The notes under the pieces: generated by a model
What the model saw: only the letters and a program-made list of their open reading frames with translations
Told to the model about the DNA's origin: nothing
The model's database searches: none
Assembly: GCF_004193775.1 (NCBI RefSeq)
Contig: NC_041016.1
Coordinates: 10,441,395 to 10,505,394 of the forward strand
Direction: 5' to 3'
DNA length: 64,000 nucleotides
DNA from: Glycine soja
Taxonomy: Eukaryota; Streptophyta; Magnoliopsida; Fabales; Fabaceae
Shown here: in pieces, positions 1 to 12,300 of the stretch
Numbering within the stretch: the stretch's first letter is position 1
Layout: every line of letters starts with the position of its first letter
Made by a program: the position numbers and the translations under genes

Positions 1-561
1 TTTAAGGCTTGAAATAAAACAATATGTGGGTCTCCCTAGTACCCCTCATCCTTCTAAATAGTCTTCCACCATGTCTCTTTTTTGTCTCATCATCTCTTTT
101 TAAAGGGGCATATTCAGCAATTCCTCATTTACCAGGACCTACGTAGGTCATCATCCATTCATCTTACATTCCCAAGCCATCTTGAATGGTTTTCCATCTC
201 ACCTTTGTCCATTCATCAATCACAACATTCCTGATTTTTGTGCCATTTTGATTGCAGCTCAATACCCAGATTTCAGTCCACTCAACATTGCAAGTCTAGC
301 TGCAATTCAATAAAACTTTCACCGTAGCACATAACTTCTAGGGAACACCCTAGTATCATCACAACTATGGCATTTAGAATGCATTTCAAAGTGCCCATTT
401 CCGTTGAACAAATGTTCTTACATGGGTGACCAAATCAGACAACAAAACACAAGAAATTTTCACATAAATTGTTTACTATTGAGAAATAAATGTTACCCAC
501 TTATAATGAATTGAAAAGGTAGCTTAAAGATAAATTGGAAAGGATATTTCTATGTAAATAC
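1..561. other. Left-edge non-coding stretch
   Basis: No convincing coding segment, RNA gene or named repeat was seen on either strand. If the putative exon at 562-624 is real, this would be the intron following it on the minus strand. This is an inference only. Confidence 0.4.
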
Positions 562-624
562 CTGAGATGTCACGAGTAGATGTAGTCATGATTTCCTGAT
601 TTACATGCAATGCAGTGTCCAAAT
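562..624 (-). CDS. Possible internal exon of an unidentified minus-strand gene
   Basis: On the minus strand a 63-base segment is bounded by a good acceptor (TTCCAG before 624) and a consensus donor (CAG|GTATTT after 562). Only one of its three frames is open; it reads LDTALHVNQEIMTTSTRDIS and resembles real protein, while the other two frames contain stops. I do not recognise the protein. A matching 5' UTR exon may lie around 2430-2690 (minus), where a C/T-rich transcript-like sequence ends in a GTAATC donor, but I could not find a coding exon between them. The gene would continue past the left edge. It could equally be a chance splice-flanked open stretch. Confidence 0.25.
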
Positions 625-1204
625 CTGGAAGCAGAACACATAGTTAATAAAATCCAAGAGTATTGCACATACATACTTTGAACAGAAAACAGAATCAGGG
701 GAAAAGAAATGAAGCAAATCACCAGAAGTTGGTACTCTATGCAATTTATAGTTTCTTTTTCTTCAAATGAAAAAAAAGTGTTATCTTTTGGATATACTAT
801 GTTAAAAAACATAGATGCAGCCAACAAACAAAAATGAGACAACTAATATCTAAGATGAATGGAGTTCACAGAAGAGGGATAGAGCCAGGCAAAAATTTAA
901 AGATGTACAAAAAATTGATGCTGATCAACCAATTCATCAAGTTGCTATAATTATTATAATTGGTCATTAGCTCTACTCATATAAGTATAAGAAATACAGA
1001 TTAAAAAAAAATTTCAGAACAACCACATTAAAGAAATAAACAAAAGCCATAGGGACCATGTAGTAAACATGTTTATGCATGCTAATTTAGTATGCCCAGG
1101 TGTAACAACAATCAAGCCTTTTCCTACAAGGTGGGATTGACTACATCCTAAAGGGATCAAATGACACAATAGTGTTTTATTGTGAATCATGTTCATAGAC
1201 AAAC

Positions 1205-1780
1205 TATTGACCTATAAACTCTTCTTTCACCTATAATTTTTCTCAGTCTCCCTCTAGCTCCCGTGATAGTGCTACCTTCTACCTAATCTACTTTCAAAAT
1301 TAAGGCTTCTACCAATCTTCTCCATGCATGCCCCAACCTTAAGGTGAGATTTTACTAGACAGTAGGTGCTATCCTAACTTCTTTAAGGGCACTCATTCCT
1401 AATCCTATATTGTCTTGTATGCCCACTCATCCAATGCAATATTCTCATTCTGCAACATTGAGCTTATTCTCTTGTTAGTTTTTTTCACCACCAATACTCA
1501 ATCCCTTTTACATACAACATCACAGGTCTTATGGTTGTGAGGTAAAATTTTGCCTTAAGATTCAGTGGTGCCTTTCTATCACAAACAACACTTAAGGCGC
1601 ACTTCCATTCTATCCACCTTGTTTGAATCCTAGGGTTTACATTCCCCTTTAATTCTCCATCATTTTGTACGAAGAACTCAAGATAACTTAACCATGTGAC
1701 TTGTGGTAAGGTATGGTCTCCAAATTTCACCTTTAAGGTATGATTGCAGCACCTCCCACTAAACTTATAATCAATCATTT
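1205..1780 (-). mobile_element. Decayed RTE-type LINE fragment (RT C-terminal region)
   Basis: The minus strand encodes a degenerate copy of the region after the reverse transcriptase core. It aligns by eye with the better-preserved element at 10928-13849: GDHTLPQVTWLSYLEF versus [32 protein letters not shown] versus [16 protein letters not shown], and KAKFYLTTIRPVMLY versus [15 protein letters not shown]. From about 1484 downward there are stops and frameshifts, though MRILHWMSGHTRQ is still recognisable. Both ends are ragged and no target-site duplication was found. It is an old truncated relic with no coding capacity. Confidence 0.8.
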
Positions 1781-2366
1781 ACTGTACCACCTATTACTGC
1801 AGCCAAGGGAGTAGAGAGCATAACAAGTAATTCAATTTTCATATTCTATGGATTATGAGAAGAGTCCACTAAAAGGGTCTGCATGAGACAATTCATTTGT
1901 ATATCAAATTGTTTTAGCAACATCTATCAATTATAGCTCGAAGAATAGGATTTTGGGGTCAAACACAAGGATTTTGGATTGGAATATAATGGAAGCACCA
2001 AAATAAACTACTAATCCATTTCAGATATGATCAAATTTAATTAAAACAACAAATAAAGGAAAAGGGTTGTTTAACCTATCCAATGTTCAAATTATTTTTT
2101 TTGGCATTATTCCTCATATTGAGCTTTATGAAGACATCTCCTAAAATCACATCTGAATACCATGTTAATTATGCAGACAATGTTCACAATTAACCGAGTT
2201 ACCAAGAAGGTAACTAAAAACTTGCAAGCAAAACCAAAGACAAAATCCACACTCGGTATCCATTTCCAATTCTTAACCCAATACATTAGGGTTCAAAATC
2301 AAAGACTCATAAGCATAACCAACCAATAATACAAAGAAAGAAGTTCAAATCAAGCTAGCAAGTGCA

Positions 2367-2417
<51 letters not shown>

Positions 2418-3263
2418 TTCTGATTACCAATCCGATTCGAAGGACAATAATGAATAGCAAGGCTCGGAAAAACTGTAACCAAAACCAGAAACAAAAGATT
2501 CAAAACTGGCAAAGGGTGGTTTTCGGTTACAGAGCAGTTGAAGAAAAAAAGGCAAAAGCGAAGAAGTAAGTGCTGCAGTTCGTTAATTGAATTGAATTGA
2601 AGTGCTGCTGCAAAAACAGTAACAGAACAATAGTGGGAAAAGAGAAGAGAAAGTGTTCTTACAACTTAGGACTGTGCTGTGTTGTGTCGTAGCTGCCACC
2701 TATCATTTTGTAATTTCTAAAAGGGTAAAGTAAGTATATTTGGTAAAATATGTGAAATTTGGAATTGGTTCTTCCATACTTTTTCATCCCATTGCAGTCA
2801 CTCTAAAATATTATTTATCAGTATGTTAATTCTATTAATGAATTTAGTTACTCCCTAGACAAAATTGAACATATATTTGAGGTATTTTTAAAAACATTTT
2901 TTTAAATGATGGTAGTGCACGTTAAAATATTATATCAACATATTGAATTTAATTAAAAAGTTAACATATAATGTTTTTACTTGTTATTTGAGTTAGTTAT
3001 GCATATTTATCTTATAATTTTAAATACTAATATATAATTGGTATGAGGGTACTCAAACCCAAAGGATTGAGGTCAGTTAGATAAAAAAAATGTAACTAAA
3101 AAATGATACTTTATTAAAGGTAATTATTAACTTATTTAATAAAATTAATAAATATTTCATATTTATTCAGTAGTGAAGTACATATGGTAATTTTCTCAAT
3201 TATCTAAACTATATTTTTTTTATCTTGCTTGTATAGTATTTTATTTTCAACCTACCTCAAATT
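1781..3263. other. AT-rich spacer with possible 5' UTR exon
   Basis: Mostly AT-rich sequence without a supported coding segment. On the minus strand, 2430-2690 is C/T-rich, lacks long A/T runs and ends in a plausible splice donor (GGATTG|GTAATC), as a 5' UTR exon would. From 2700 to 3260 it is very AT-rich and serves as upstream sequence for the L13a gene. Confidence 0.3.
2370..2415. repeat. (TA)n microsatellite
   Basis: About 45 bases of uninterrupted TA dinucleotides. Confidence 0.97.
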
Positions 3264-3264
3264 A

Positions 3265-3285
3265 AAACCCTATAGCATCAGCCCA
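3265..3285 (+). promoter_or_regulatory. Telo box and site II motif upstream of RPL13a
   Basis: AAACCCTA (3265-3272) is followed eight bases later by AGCCCA (3280-3285; the complement is TGGGCT). A telo box next to a site II (TGGGCC/T) element is the known promoter signature of plant ribosomal-protein and other translation genes. The pair sits 37-57 bases before the start codon, so it may overlap the transcription start or the leader. Confidence 0.6.
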
Positions 3286-3321
3286 TCAACTAGCAAAAAG
3301 GAGTTTGTGTAAGGGAAGAAG

Positions 3322-4587
3322 ATGGTGTCAGGTTCTGGAATCTGCGCAAAGCGAGTGGTGGTGGACGCTCGCCACCACATGTTGGGTCGGCTAGCGTCCA
3401 TCGTGGCGAAAGAGCTTCTGAATGGGCAGAAGGTTGCGGTGGTGCGCTGCGAAGAGATTTGCATCTCCGGCGGTCTGGTGAGGCAGAAGATGAAATACTT
3501 GAGATTCCTCCGCAAACGCATGAACACCAAACCCTCCCATGGCCCTATCCACTTCCGCGCCCCAGCCAAGATCTTCTGGCGCACCGTTCGTGGGTCTGTC
3601 TGTCACTTTTTGTTATTATTATTTCATCTCATGTATAAAACCTAGTTCAATTTCTTAAAAAGTTGGGAACTTTTTGTGTTTTAATCTGTTGTTGGGTTTT
3701 TGTAGAATGATACCACACAAGACAAAGCGTGGGGAAGCTGCTCTTGCTCGTTTGAAGGTTTATGAAGGAATCCCTCCTCCATATGACAAGACCAAGAGAA
3801 TGGTTGTTCCTGATGCTCTCAAGTAAGACTTTTTCTACTGTTTTTTTATGCTAATATATTTAATTTTAATATAGTTTGATAGGCCTACACTAGCAACCTA
3901 TTTGAAATCATTCATTGTACATGTATGGTTTGTAAGGTTGATATTGTTGAAGTAAATTAACTTTTCATATATGGTGGCTTGTGATTGGATGAAGGTGTAG
4001 AAAAGCTTAGTATTTTTAGGGCATGATTTTTGTTTATCTTATGGATGTTGAACTAATTGATGAAAAATGGAATCAGGGTGTTGAGGCTTCAGAAAGGACA
4101 CAAGTACTGTGTATTGGGCAGGTTGTCACCTGAAGTTGGATGGAGCTACTATGATACCATTAGGGTAAGTTCTTGCTTTCTGAGCTTTTGTTTCCCTAAT
4201 ATTTCAAATGTGTATTTTCTACAACATATTCTAATATGATCTCATTGCTCATTTTGAAAGACCATATATTTGTTTGCTATTTATCTATTATTACTACTAT
4301 GATTGTGCAAAATATATGGATTTTGGGAATATGGTTGACCCCCCTTGGAAAGTTGTTTTTCCTTGTTCAACCTTAAAGGGGAATGAAAATTATATTGTTG
4401 GAATTTTTGTGTTTGTTGACACGGATGTTTTTATTGCTCACAGGAGCTGGAGAAGAAGAGAAAGGAGAAGGCAGAGTTGGTTTATGCGAGAAAGAAACAA
4501 CTCAACAAATTAAGGGTGAAAGCTGAAAAGGTTGCTGAAGAGAAGCTCGGTTCCCAACTTGATGTTCTTGCTGCTGTTAAGTACTGA
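3322..4587 (+). CDS. RPL13A: 60S ribosomal protein L13a (uL13)
   Basis: Structural protein of the large cytosolic ribosomal subunit. Coding exons are 3322-3593, 3706-3822, 4077-4164 and 4444-4587, which join to 621 bases, or 206 aa, the usual length for plant L13a. All junctions follow GT/AG and keep phase. The N-terminus begins [20 protein letters not shown] and is followed by [15 protein letters not shown] and the conserved [15 protein letters not shown] block. The highly charged C-terminal helix ([16 protein letters not shown], ending VKY) lies in the last exon. The first ATG is used, preceded by purines (GAAGATGG). A telo box and site II motif lie just upstream. I looked in the introns for box C/D snoRNAs, which animal orthologues host, and saw none. 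Confidence 0.97.
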
Positions 4588-6214
4588 GTAATCTGTGTTT
4601 TTAAATTTTTGATGCCTACTTATTACCAAATTGAACTACATTTCAATCTTGCTTAAGGAGATCGTATTTGTTATTGGATCATAAATTTGATATCTGATAA
4701 TCTTGACAGATGTTTTATTTATAGTGTGTGTTTTGTATAATTTTCGTGTCATGCAGAAATTTTCCATCCCCTTGGGAAAAAGAAGAAAAGATGTTTACGG
4801 TTAACCTTGTTTACCTGCTCTAGGCATAGTCATTTTTTCAAAAATATGTTTCAGCTTTTTGTTTGTTTCTGGTAATCAAGCATTTTGAATTTGTTCCCTT
4901 TATAGACCAACATGATCAAAAGTTATTCCATTCTTACTGGAATCAAATATCCCTTCTAATTCATCGGTTGTCATCTTATTCTCAGGATTAACTAAAATAT
5001 GTTTATAATACAATTTTCTAAATTTAACAATTAATCGTGGATTATTTTTATTATTGTAAATTATTTTGAAGATAATTTATTTATAAATAGTACTTTCTGA
5101 TTTAACTGAAATATATCTACAGTATAATTTTTTAATATTAACTATTAGTTTAGTTATTAAATTCGTATTTTATAATTTATAATAGTATTTTTTATATATT
5201 ATTAATTTTTTTAGTTTAAATTTTAATAAATATTTATTAGTAATTATGTCAATAAAATATTTAAATATATGTACACATTTGCTCCAGAATTATATTAAGT
5301 TCACGTTAAGTATTGATTGATCAACAGTGATATTATTAAGTTGATTTAGGTTTAAGACATTTTTATATCTGTGAATGAATTTTTTTCATTAATAATTAAT
5401 AATATTTGAAATAAATTGGACTGATATGAATCAATAATTTAACATTGAATATTTAAATTTATATTTTATTTCATTATGATTATTTTCATTTTAAATTATA
5501 AATGGCAAAATTTATGCATTGTACGTCAAATATACGTTATTTTAATTAAATATAAAAACACTATTATATTTTTTCAATATATTTTTAATATCTTCTAATA
5601 TTTGGTTAATTAAATGATTGTACCTAGATACAAAAGTATGAAATTAACATAAATTTTATGTCATTTTAGTTAAGTGTATTGATTATTTAATTTAACAATC
5701 ATAAATTTTATAACAATTTCAGATTTATACATATTAATAAGGACAAAATTTGATTGTATAATTCTCTCAAATTTTTTATGGATAATGAAAAATACAAAAG
5801 GAGAAAAATCACATATAAAATGAGAAAAAAAAGCTGTCAAATTTGTATTGTTTATGCTAATTAAAATTTAAATTTGGTTAAAATTAGTACATATCAATTA
5901 CTTTTTCTTTTTCATAATAATTGCTATTTTAAAATTATTTTTTTTTTGTATTTTTATTAAAATTATAGTTTGAGTGTAATGTTTTGACTTTTGAGATTAA
6001 TAATAAAATTAGGATTTATTTTATTTTAATCAAAATATTATTTATCATAAATTAATGATAAATAGTACTTCCAGATTTAATGGAAACAAATATTCCTTTT
6101 AACCTATCAATGTATAAAAGTAGTAACCGTTACTCCAGATATCCTGTAAATTATGTTGCCATCTTATTTTAGATTCAACTGAGATATGTTTAGGGTTTAC
6201 AGGATTTTTTTTTT
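4588..6214. other. L13a 3' flank and AT-rich spacer
   Basis: The first 200-300 bases are probably 3' UTR. Beyond that the sequence is extremely AT-rich with no supported gene. Short stretches near 4960-5100 and 6055-6180 share a recurring word (atagtactt.c.gattta.c.gaaa) and look like decayed copies of one repeat. Confidence 0.5.
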
Positions 6215-6925
6215 TTTTACCATAAATAATAAATTATGTTGGAGATATTTATTTTACAGATAATAATTCAATTTTTTATCTAATTTTGAGTGTTAACATC
6301 TTCAAATAAATCATTAATAAAATGACTTACTTAAGAAATTGTTTGAACATATGATGACTTATTCATGAAATTTACATTAATATTTTTTTAATGAAAAGTA
6401 TAAAAATAACATGCATTCTTACAAAAAAAAATGCACATTAATGTACATTATAGCATGAATCTAGTTTTCTCTTCTTAGTAAACTAGATAATTTCATTAGG
6501 AATTAGTTTCCTCTTCTTTTCTTGCATGTAAATAACATGTGAATCTTAGTTTGTTAATTTGTCAAAAAAAAAATATGCTTTTCTTGCTTGTCATGTCATC
6601 ATTGTTACATGTTCACGAAAGTAACTAACTTGAAATGCCATTCGACTGAGTTTTTATTATACATAGGAATGCGTAAATAAATTGGTATATTAACATTGTT
6701 CCCGCAAATTATCATTTGAGGACAAAAATGGTTAAACTATTGTTATTTTTATATTATAATATTATAACTTTTGTCTAATAAGAAATATATGCATCCATAT
6801 TTTTTTCATTAATATTTATATTCATATTTGTAAATAATAGAAACTATAAAATTATTTATTTTTTATAAATAAGGAGATTTATAAATTAATTTATCAAAAC
6901 AATATATAAATTTAAATAGGTTATA
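6215..6925 (+). repeat. Copy A of an old direct duplication
   Basis: About 700 bases that realign with 7673-8280 in the same orientation. Shared words include gagtgttaacat.ttcaaa, aaatcattaataaaatgact, gttatttttatattataat and the final ataaataagg.gattt. The copies differ by many substitutions and small indels, so the duplication is old. No gene lies inside. Confidence 0.8.
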
Positions 6926-7672
6926 TATATATATATATATATATATAGTGTAAGAGTACATGTAGGAATACATAATTCCATACAAGAAGTAAGTTGACAT
7001 TTATCAGGCACAGAATAAAATATACAAACTTAACATAAAAATAATTAAATGTTATTTTTGATGTATATTTATATTTTAACGATATTGTTGATATTTATTT
7101 TATCTCTTGTATCTCGCTTGAACAAATAAATATTTTAAATAAAAATAATAATTCCCTCCATAATCTAAACTATATTTTTTTATTTTTTATAGTGTACTTT
7201 ATTTTCAACCACTTATCAATATTAATTTTAAAATAATCTTATATCATAATTTAAATTATTTTGCACAAGTCTACAATATAATTTTTTTTCTAAAGTGATT
7301 TCTCATGTATATTCTCATATATAGATGGATGGTTAGAGTACCGAAGATGACTAAAGACAAAAAAAAAAAATTCTAAAAAAAATCATGAATAACAAAGGAG
7401 AAAAGACACTATTGGTGAGAGATGAGTTGGACTTTGTCCCTAAAAAACGGATCCAAGACCATCAACTTCTTACTAAACACACCCTAACATCATGTTTCAA
7501 GCATCTAGATGGAGAGAGTGTGGAATGAGTAAAGTGAGTGGTCATTGATGTGTGTCACCATGACATGACATGCTGGTCCATGATGCGTACAGTGGTGGCG
7601 ACGATGAAATGTGAAAAGAAAAGATTTGTATCTTTGACGATCTAAAAATATGTTTCTACATAATTTTTATAC

Positions 7673-8280
7673 TAACCATTAATCATGGATTACATTGAAG
7701 ATAGATATTTGTCTACTAATAACATGTTAGTTAATCTTGAGTGTTAACATTTTCAAACAAATCATTAATAAAATGACTTAATTAAAAATTGTTTAAAGTT
7801 TATGACTTATTCATAACATCTAAATTAAATTTTTTAATGTAAGTTATGAAAATAACATGCATCTTAAAAACTACAAATGAATGTATGTTACATCAAGAAT
7901 GTAGTTTCATCTTCTTGCTGAACTAAATTAATTTAATCCTAGCAGGAATATCTAGTTGTTTCTCTTATACGAAAATAAGATGTGAAACAACAAATCATAT
8001 TTAGCTTCCCTATTTTCAGTATATATAGGAATAGTTAGATGAATGGGTAAGTTAATACTGATGAGGTGAGATGTCAGGGGAAAATTATAATTTTATGACA
8101 AGATAATTAAACTATTGTTATTTTTATATTATAATATTATGACTTTAGTTGTCCAATAAGAAATGTGTATATTCATATTTATAAATAATATAAATTATAG
8201 AATCGTTTATTTTTGATAAATAAGGGGATTTTTAAATTAACCTATGAAAATAATATATAAATTTAGATGTAGGTTACATT
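7673..8280 (+). repeat. Copy B of an old direct duplication
   Basis: Direct-oriented partner of 6215-6925, offset by about 1.35-1.46 kb, with the order of shared words conserved throughout. The interval between the copies (6926-7672) includes 7160-7215, which resembles 3205-3260 just before the L13a gene. The spacer therefore seems to have grown by more than one local duplication. Confidence 0.8.
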
Positions 8281-8806
8281 ATTTTCTTGCACGAAAATAA
8301 CTCTGTCTAGCTTGTTAGTTGGAAAAAAAATAAAGATCATAAATTTTACAAAACCAATAGATTAAGATTACGCCAAATTTAGATATCTCTAGTTCTTCAT
8401 ACCATAATATATCATATCTTCAATGTGCAATAATTAAAGGCATATACCATTCTAATGTGCTTAAGGAAGGAAGAGAATAAATGATAGTTAAATATTCAAG
8501 GAGACAATTTTATGTTCATGGTCCCCTTATTCGATTTGAGCATTATTTTTAAGAATATAATTGTGGCTTCCTATAAAATAATGGTATAGTAGCATTAATT
8601 TATACACATATTATTATCAATTAAAATTTATTAAAAATTATAAATTTACAAATAAAGTTCATTAGAGAAGAAATAAAAACCACAAACTTAAAAAATTCTA
8701 ACAAGTTCAATTACTATTAAAAATATATTAAAGTATGCATTAAGAATTGCATTAATAATATTTTTTTAAGAAAAGGAATTAAGTATTCCCAAATTCAGTA
8801 AATTGA

Positions 8807-8830
8807 TACTCCCTCCTAGAATATATGATA

Positions 8831-8861
<31 letters not shown>

Positions 8862-9058
8862 GTCATTTTATAAAATAACACTACATTAAATATTTTTTTA
8901 TAAGATTACTCTTAATAAAGAAATAGTGAGATAGCATGTAAGAAAAATAAATGAGTCATTAATTAAAAAAATAAATAATATATTAAAAAATTACTTCATA
9001 TTTTATTTGAAATTCAATAAATTAATCGTCCTATAATCTATATTCTGAAGGGGAGGGT
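8807..9058. mobile_element. Stowaway-like MITE upstream of FNR
   Basis: The left end reads TA-CTCCCTCC followed by TAGAATATATGATATTTTA. The right end, reverse-complemented, reads CCCTCCCCTTCAGAATATAGATTATAGGA. This matches the CTCCCTCC termini and inverted arms typical of Stowaway (Tc1/mariner) miniature elements. About 250 bases long, AT-rich, non-coding, with a TA microsatellite at 8838-8861. The TA target duplication is clear on the left but eroded on the right. Confidence 0.6.
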
Positions 9059-9198
9059 GAGTGAGAGAGGGAGTGACACTCCAAGGAGCCAAGGGAAAAA
9101 CAAAAAACCTGACCTTTCCCTTTCTCCAAAGGATCATCGAACTAAACCAAATCAAAATCAAACTTTGTCACAGTTATTGGTGTGCTACCTCCGTTAGT

Positions 9199-9207
9199 TA
9201 TATAAGA
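9199..9207 (+). promoter_or_regulatory. TATA box of the FNR gene
   Basis: TATATAAGA lies about 100 bases before the FNR start codon, predicting transcription from roughly 9230 and a leader of about 70 bases. It is the only good TATA match in the proximal upstream sequence. Confidence 0.6.
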
Positions 9208-9301
9208 CCCTTTTATAAACTCCTTTTAAGGCTTTTCAATCTCCAATCACTTCTTCTTGTGTTGTCATAACTTCAACAACTTCTTTCTTCTCGATCTCAC
9301 G

Positions 9302-12300
9302 ATGGCTCATTTGGCCCTGTCTCAGGTACATCCCTTTCACGCACTTCCTTTTCTCCGCGCTGTCACTGTTTTTGGCTTCTCCAAATAAAAGGGTCACCCC
9401 AAATAGAATCAAAATTTCACCTTTTCTTTTCTTATGTTTAGTTTTTGGCTTTACTTTCTATTTGGGTTCTTAATTGGTGAGTGGAGATGTGTTTGTAGAA
9501 AGTCAAAAGCTGAGAAATTTAACCTAAGTTGAGTTTAGAATGATATATATATTTTTTTGAAGTTTTTCTGTTGCTGAATGAAATTTAATTAACGAGTACT
9601 AAGACTTTTGTGTGGTTTAGCAGATGGCTGTAACTGTTCCTGTTGGCAACGATTTGTCTCTCAGAAGATCTGCAGTTAAGGTTTGATAGTACTTTTTTTA
9701 TTTTGTTTTGTATGCTTTTGACTTTGGAAACATGTTTATGTGAGTGCTTCTGCTGGTTGTGTCATGTTAAATTACAGATCCAATTGTCTGAAGAATCTAT
9801 AGTTATGCTAGATGTTTAGTACTACGTTAATTTGATATGGCTGTTAAAATACCTTGAGGGATCAACTATAGAGATTAGTGCATGTTCAGTGTAAAAGGGC
9901 TATGTTTTACTGTACATTTGATTTGGTTCGTTTCGGTACCTGCAAGACTGTAATGGAGTTGATGAATTATCTTACAAATGTAAAAGTTTTATCTTATGGC
10001 CAAAAAAAGCTATTGGTTGTTGTTGGTAACTTGGTATAGATGATCTTCTACTTTTTAATTGGCGCTACTGGTATTTTTAATTTTATATTAGAAATGAAGA
10101 GCTTTAGTTTGATGTATTTTGGTTTTTCAAGCATTGTGGTGTTTTAGTTACAGTATCTACTAAACACATGTATGTTTCTGAGTTTTACATCTTGTTTGTG
10201 TAGATACTTGTGTTATTATGTATTAATTGATTTTCAAACATGGATTGTCGAAGCACTAAGAATAATACTGTAGTTGTTAGAGTTCGAGATTCTGTTTACA
10301 TAATTATGTTATGATAATGAAATTTGGCTTCCTGTTTATGTTTAATAACTTGTATTTTTAAAGAAATCTACAAACTTGATGTTTCAGGCCCCTAACTTGA
10401 ACTTTTGGGATAAATCATGGGCACCAGTATTTACTTTGGACTTGAAGCCAAACAACCCAAGTTTAAGAAGTCGTCATGTGGTATGCATGTCCGTGCAACA
10501 AGCAAGTGTATCCAAAGTTAATGTCTCACCTTTAGAATTGGAAGATGCTAAAGAACCTCCATTGAACTTATACAAGCCTAAAGAACCCTATACAGCAACA
10601 ATTGTTTCTGTTGATAGGCTAGTGGGGCCAAAGGCTCCTGGGGAAACTTGTCATATTGTGATTGATCACGGTGGAAATGTTCCCTACTGGGAAGGACAGA
10701 GTTATGGTGTTATTCCACCAGTAAGTTACTTATTAGTGATAGTTATTCTATGCTTCCTTTCATTATTTTCGAGTACTGCCAGTGAATCTATAATGATTGA
10801 TCTTTGCCTTCATATTTTTTGGATAAATTAATTTTGATGGAAGGAATGCATTTTAGATATGTGTCCTTTATATGAATAGTCATCATCGGAATTTAAGCTG
10901 ATTCTGGCTTCCCTCCCCACCTTCCATACAACAACAACAACAACGCCTTATCCCACTAGGTGGGGTCGGCTACATGGATCAACTTCCGCCATAATGTTCT
11001 ATCCAGTACCATACTTCTATCCAAATCATTAAGTTCGAGATCCTTCTTGATAACTTCTCTTATAGTCTTTTTGGGTCTTCCTCTGTCTCGAATTGTTTGT
11101 CTTCTCTCCATCTGGTCTACTCTCCTCACTACAGAGTCTATCGGTCTTCTCTCTACATGCCCAAACCACCTAAGTCTATTTTCCACCATCTTCTGTACAA
11201 TAGGCGCTACTCCAACCCTCTCTCTAATAGCTCCGTTTCTAATTTTATCCTGTCGAGTCTTACCACACATCCACCGCAACATCCTCATCTCCGCTACACC
11301 TACTTTATTCTCATGTTGGCTCTTGACCGCCCAACATTCTGTTCCGTACAAAATCGCCGGTCTTACCGCAGTCCGATAAAACTTTCCCTTTAGCTTGATC
11401 GGTACCTTTGCATCACATAACATCCCCGATGCTTTTCTCCATTTCATCCATCCTGCTTGAATGCGATGATTCACATCCCCTTCAATTTCTCCATCATCCT
11501 GTATTACAGACCCAAGATATTTAAACCGTGTGACTTGAGGGATAATATGGTCTCCTATTTTCACCTCTGAGTTAGATACCCTCCTTCTTTTGTTGAACTT
11601 ACATTCCATATACTCCGATTTGCTTCTGCTTAGGCGAAAGCCATGTGTTTCTAGAGTTCGTCTCCAAGTTTCCAACCTCTCATTCAACTCCTCCCTCGAC
11701 TCTCCAAGGAGGACTATGTCATCTGCAAAAAGCATGCATCTCGGCGCTATCTCTTGGATTTGTTCCGTGAGGACATCCAGAATTAAGGTAAAAAGGTAGG
11801 GGCTAAGGGTTGACCCTTGATGCAAACCAATTGTGATGGGAAAATCGTCTGACTCTCCACCCTGTGTCCTAACACTAGTCGATACCCTATCATACATATC
11901 TTGGATAGCTCGAATATATGCAATCCTAACCCCTTTCTTCTCTAGAGCTTTCCACAAAATCTCTCTAGGCACTTTATCATACGCTTTCTCCAAGTCAATA
12001 AAAATCAAGTGCAAGTCTTGTTGGTCCATGTGATATTGCTCCATCACCCGCCTTAATAAATAAATTGCTTCCATGGTCGACCTTCCCGGCATGAAACCAA
12101 ATTGATTCTCAGTAACTTGAGTCTCCTTTCTTAATCTCCGTTCGATCACTCTTTCCCATAATTTCATGGTATGACTCATGAGCTTGATTCCCCTATAATT
12201 TGCACAATTTTGTATATCCCCCTTGTTCTTATAGATTGGCACTAACGTGCTTCTCCTCCATTCCTCCGGCATGCGTTTTGACCTCATAATTTTATTAAAG

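Noticed and set aside
570..842. 90-codon minus-strand open frame
   Set aside because: It overlaps the putative 63-base exon in a different frame, is largely intron-like and low in complexity, and its end reads through the splice donor.
4057..4075. Box C-like TGATGA in RPL13a intron 2, suggesting a snoRNA
   Set aside because: It lies next to the acceptor with no room for a guide region and no box D or terminal stem.
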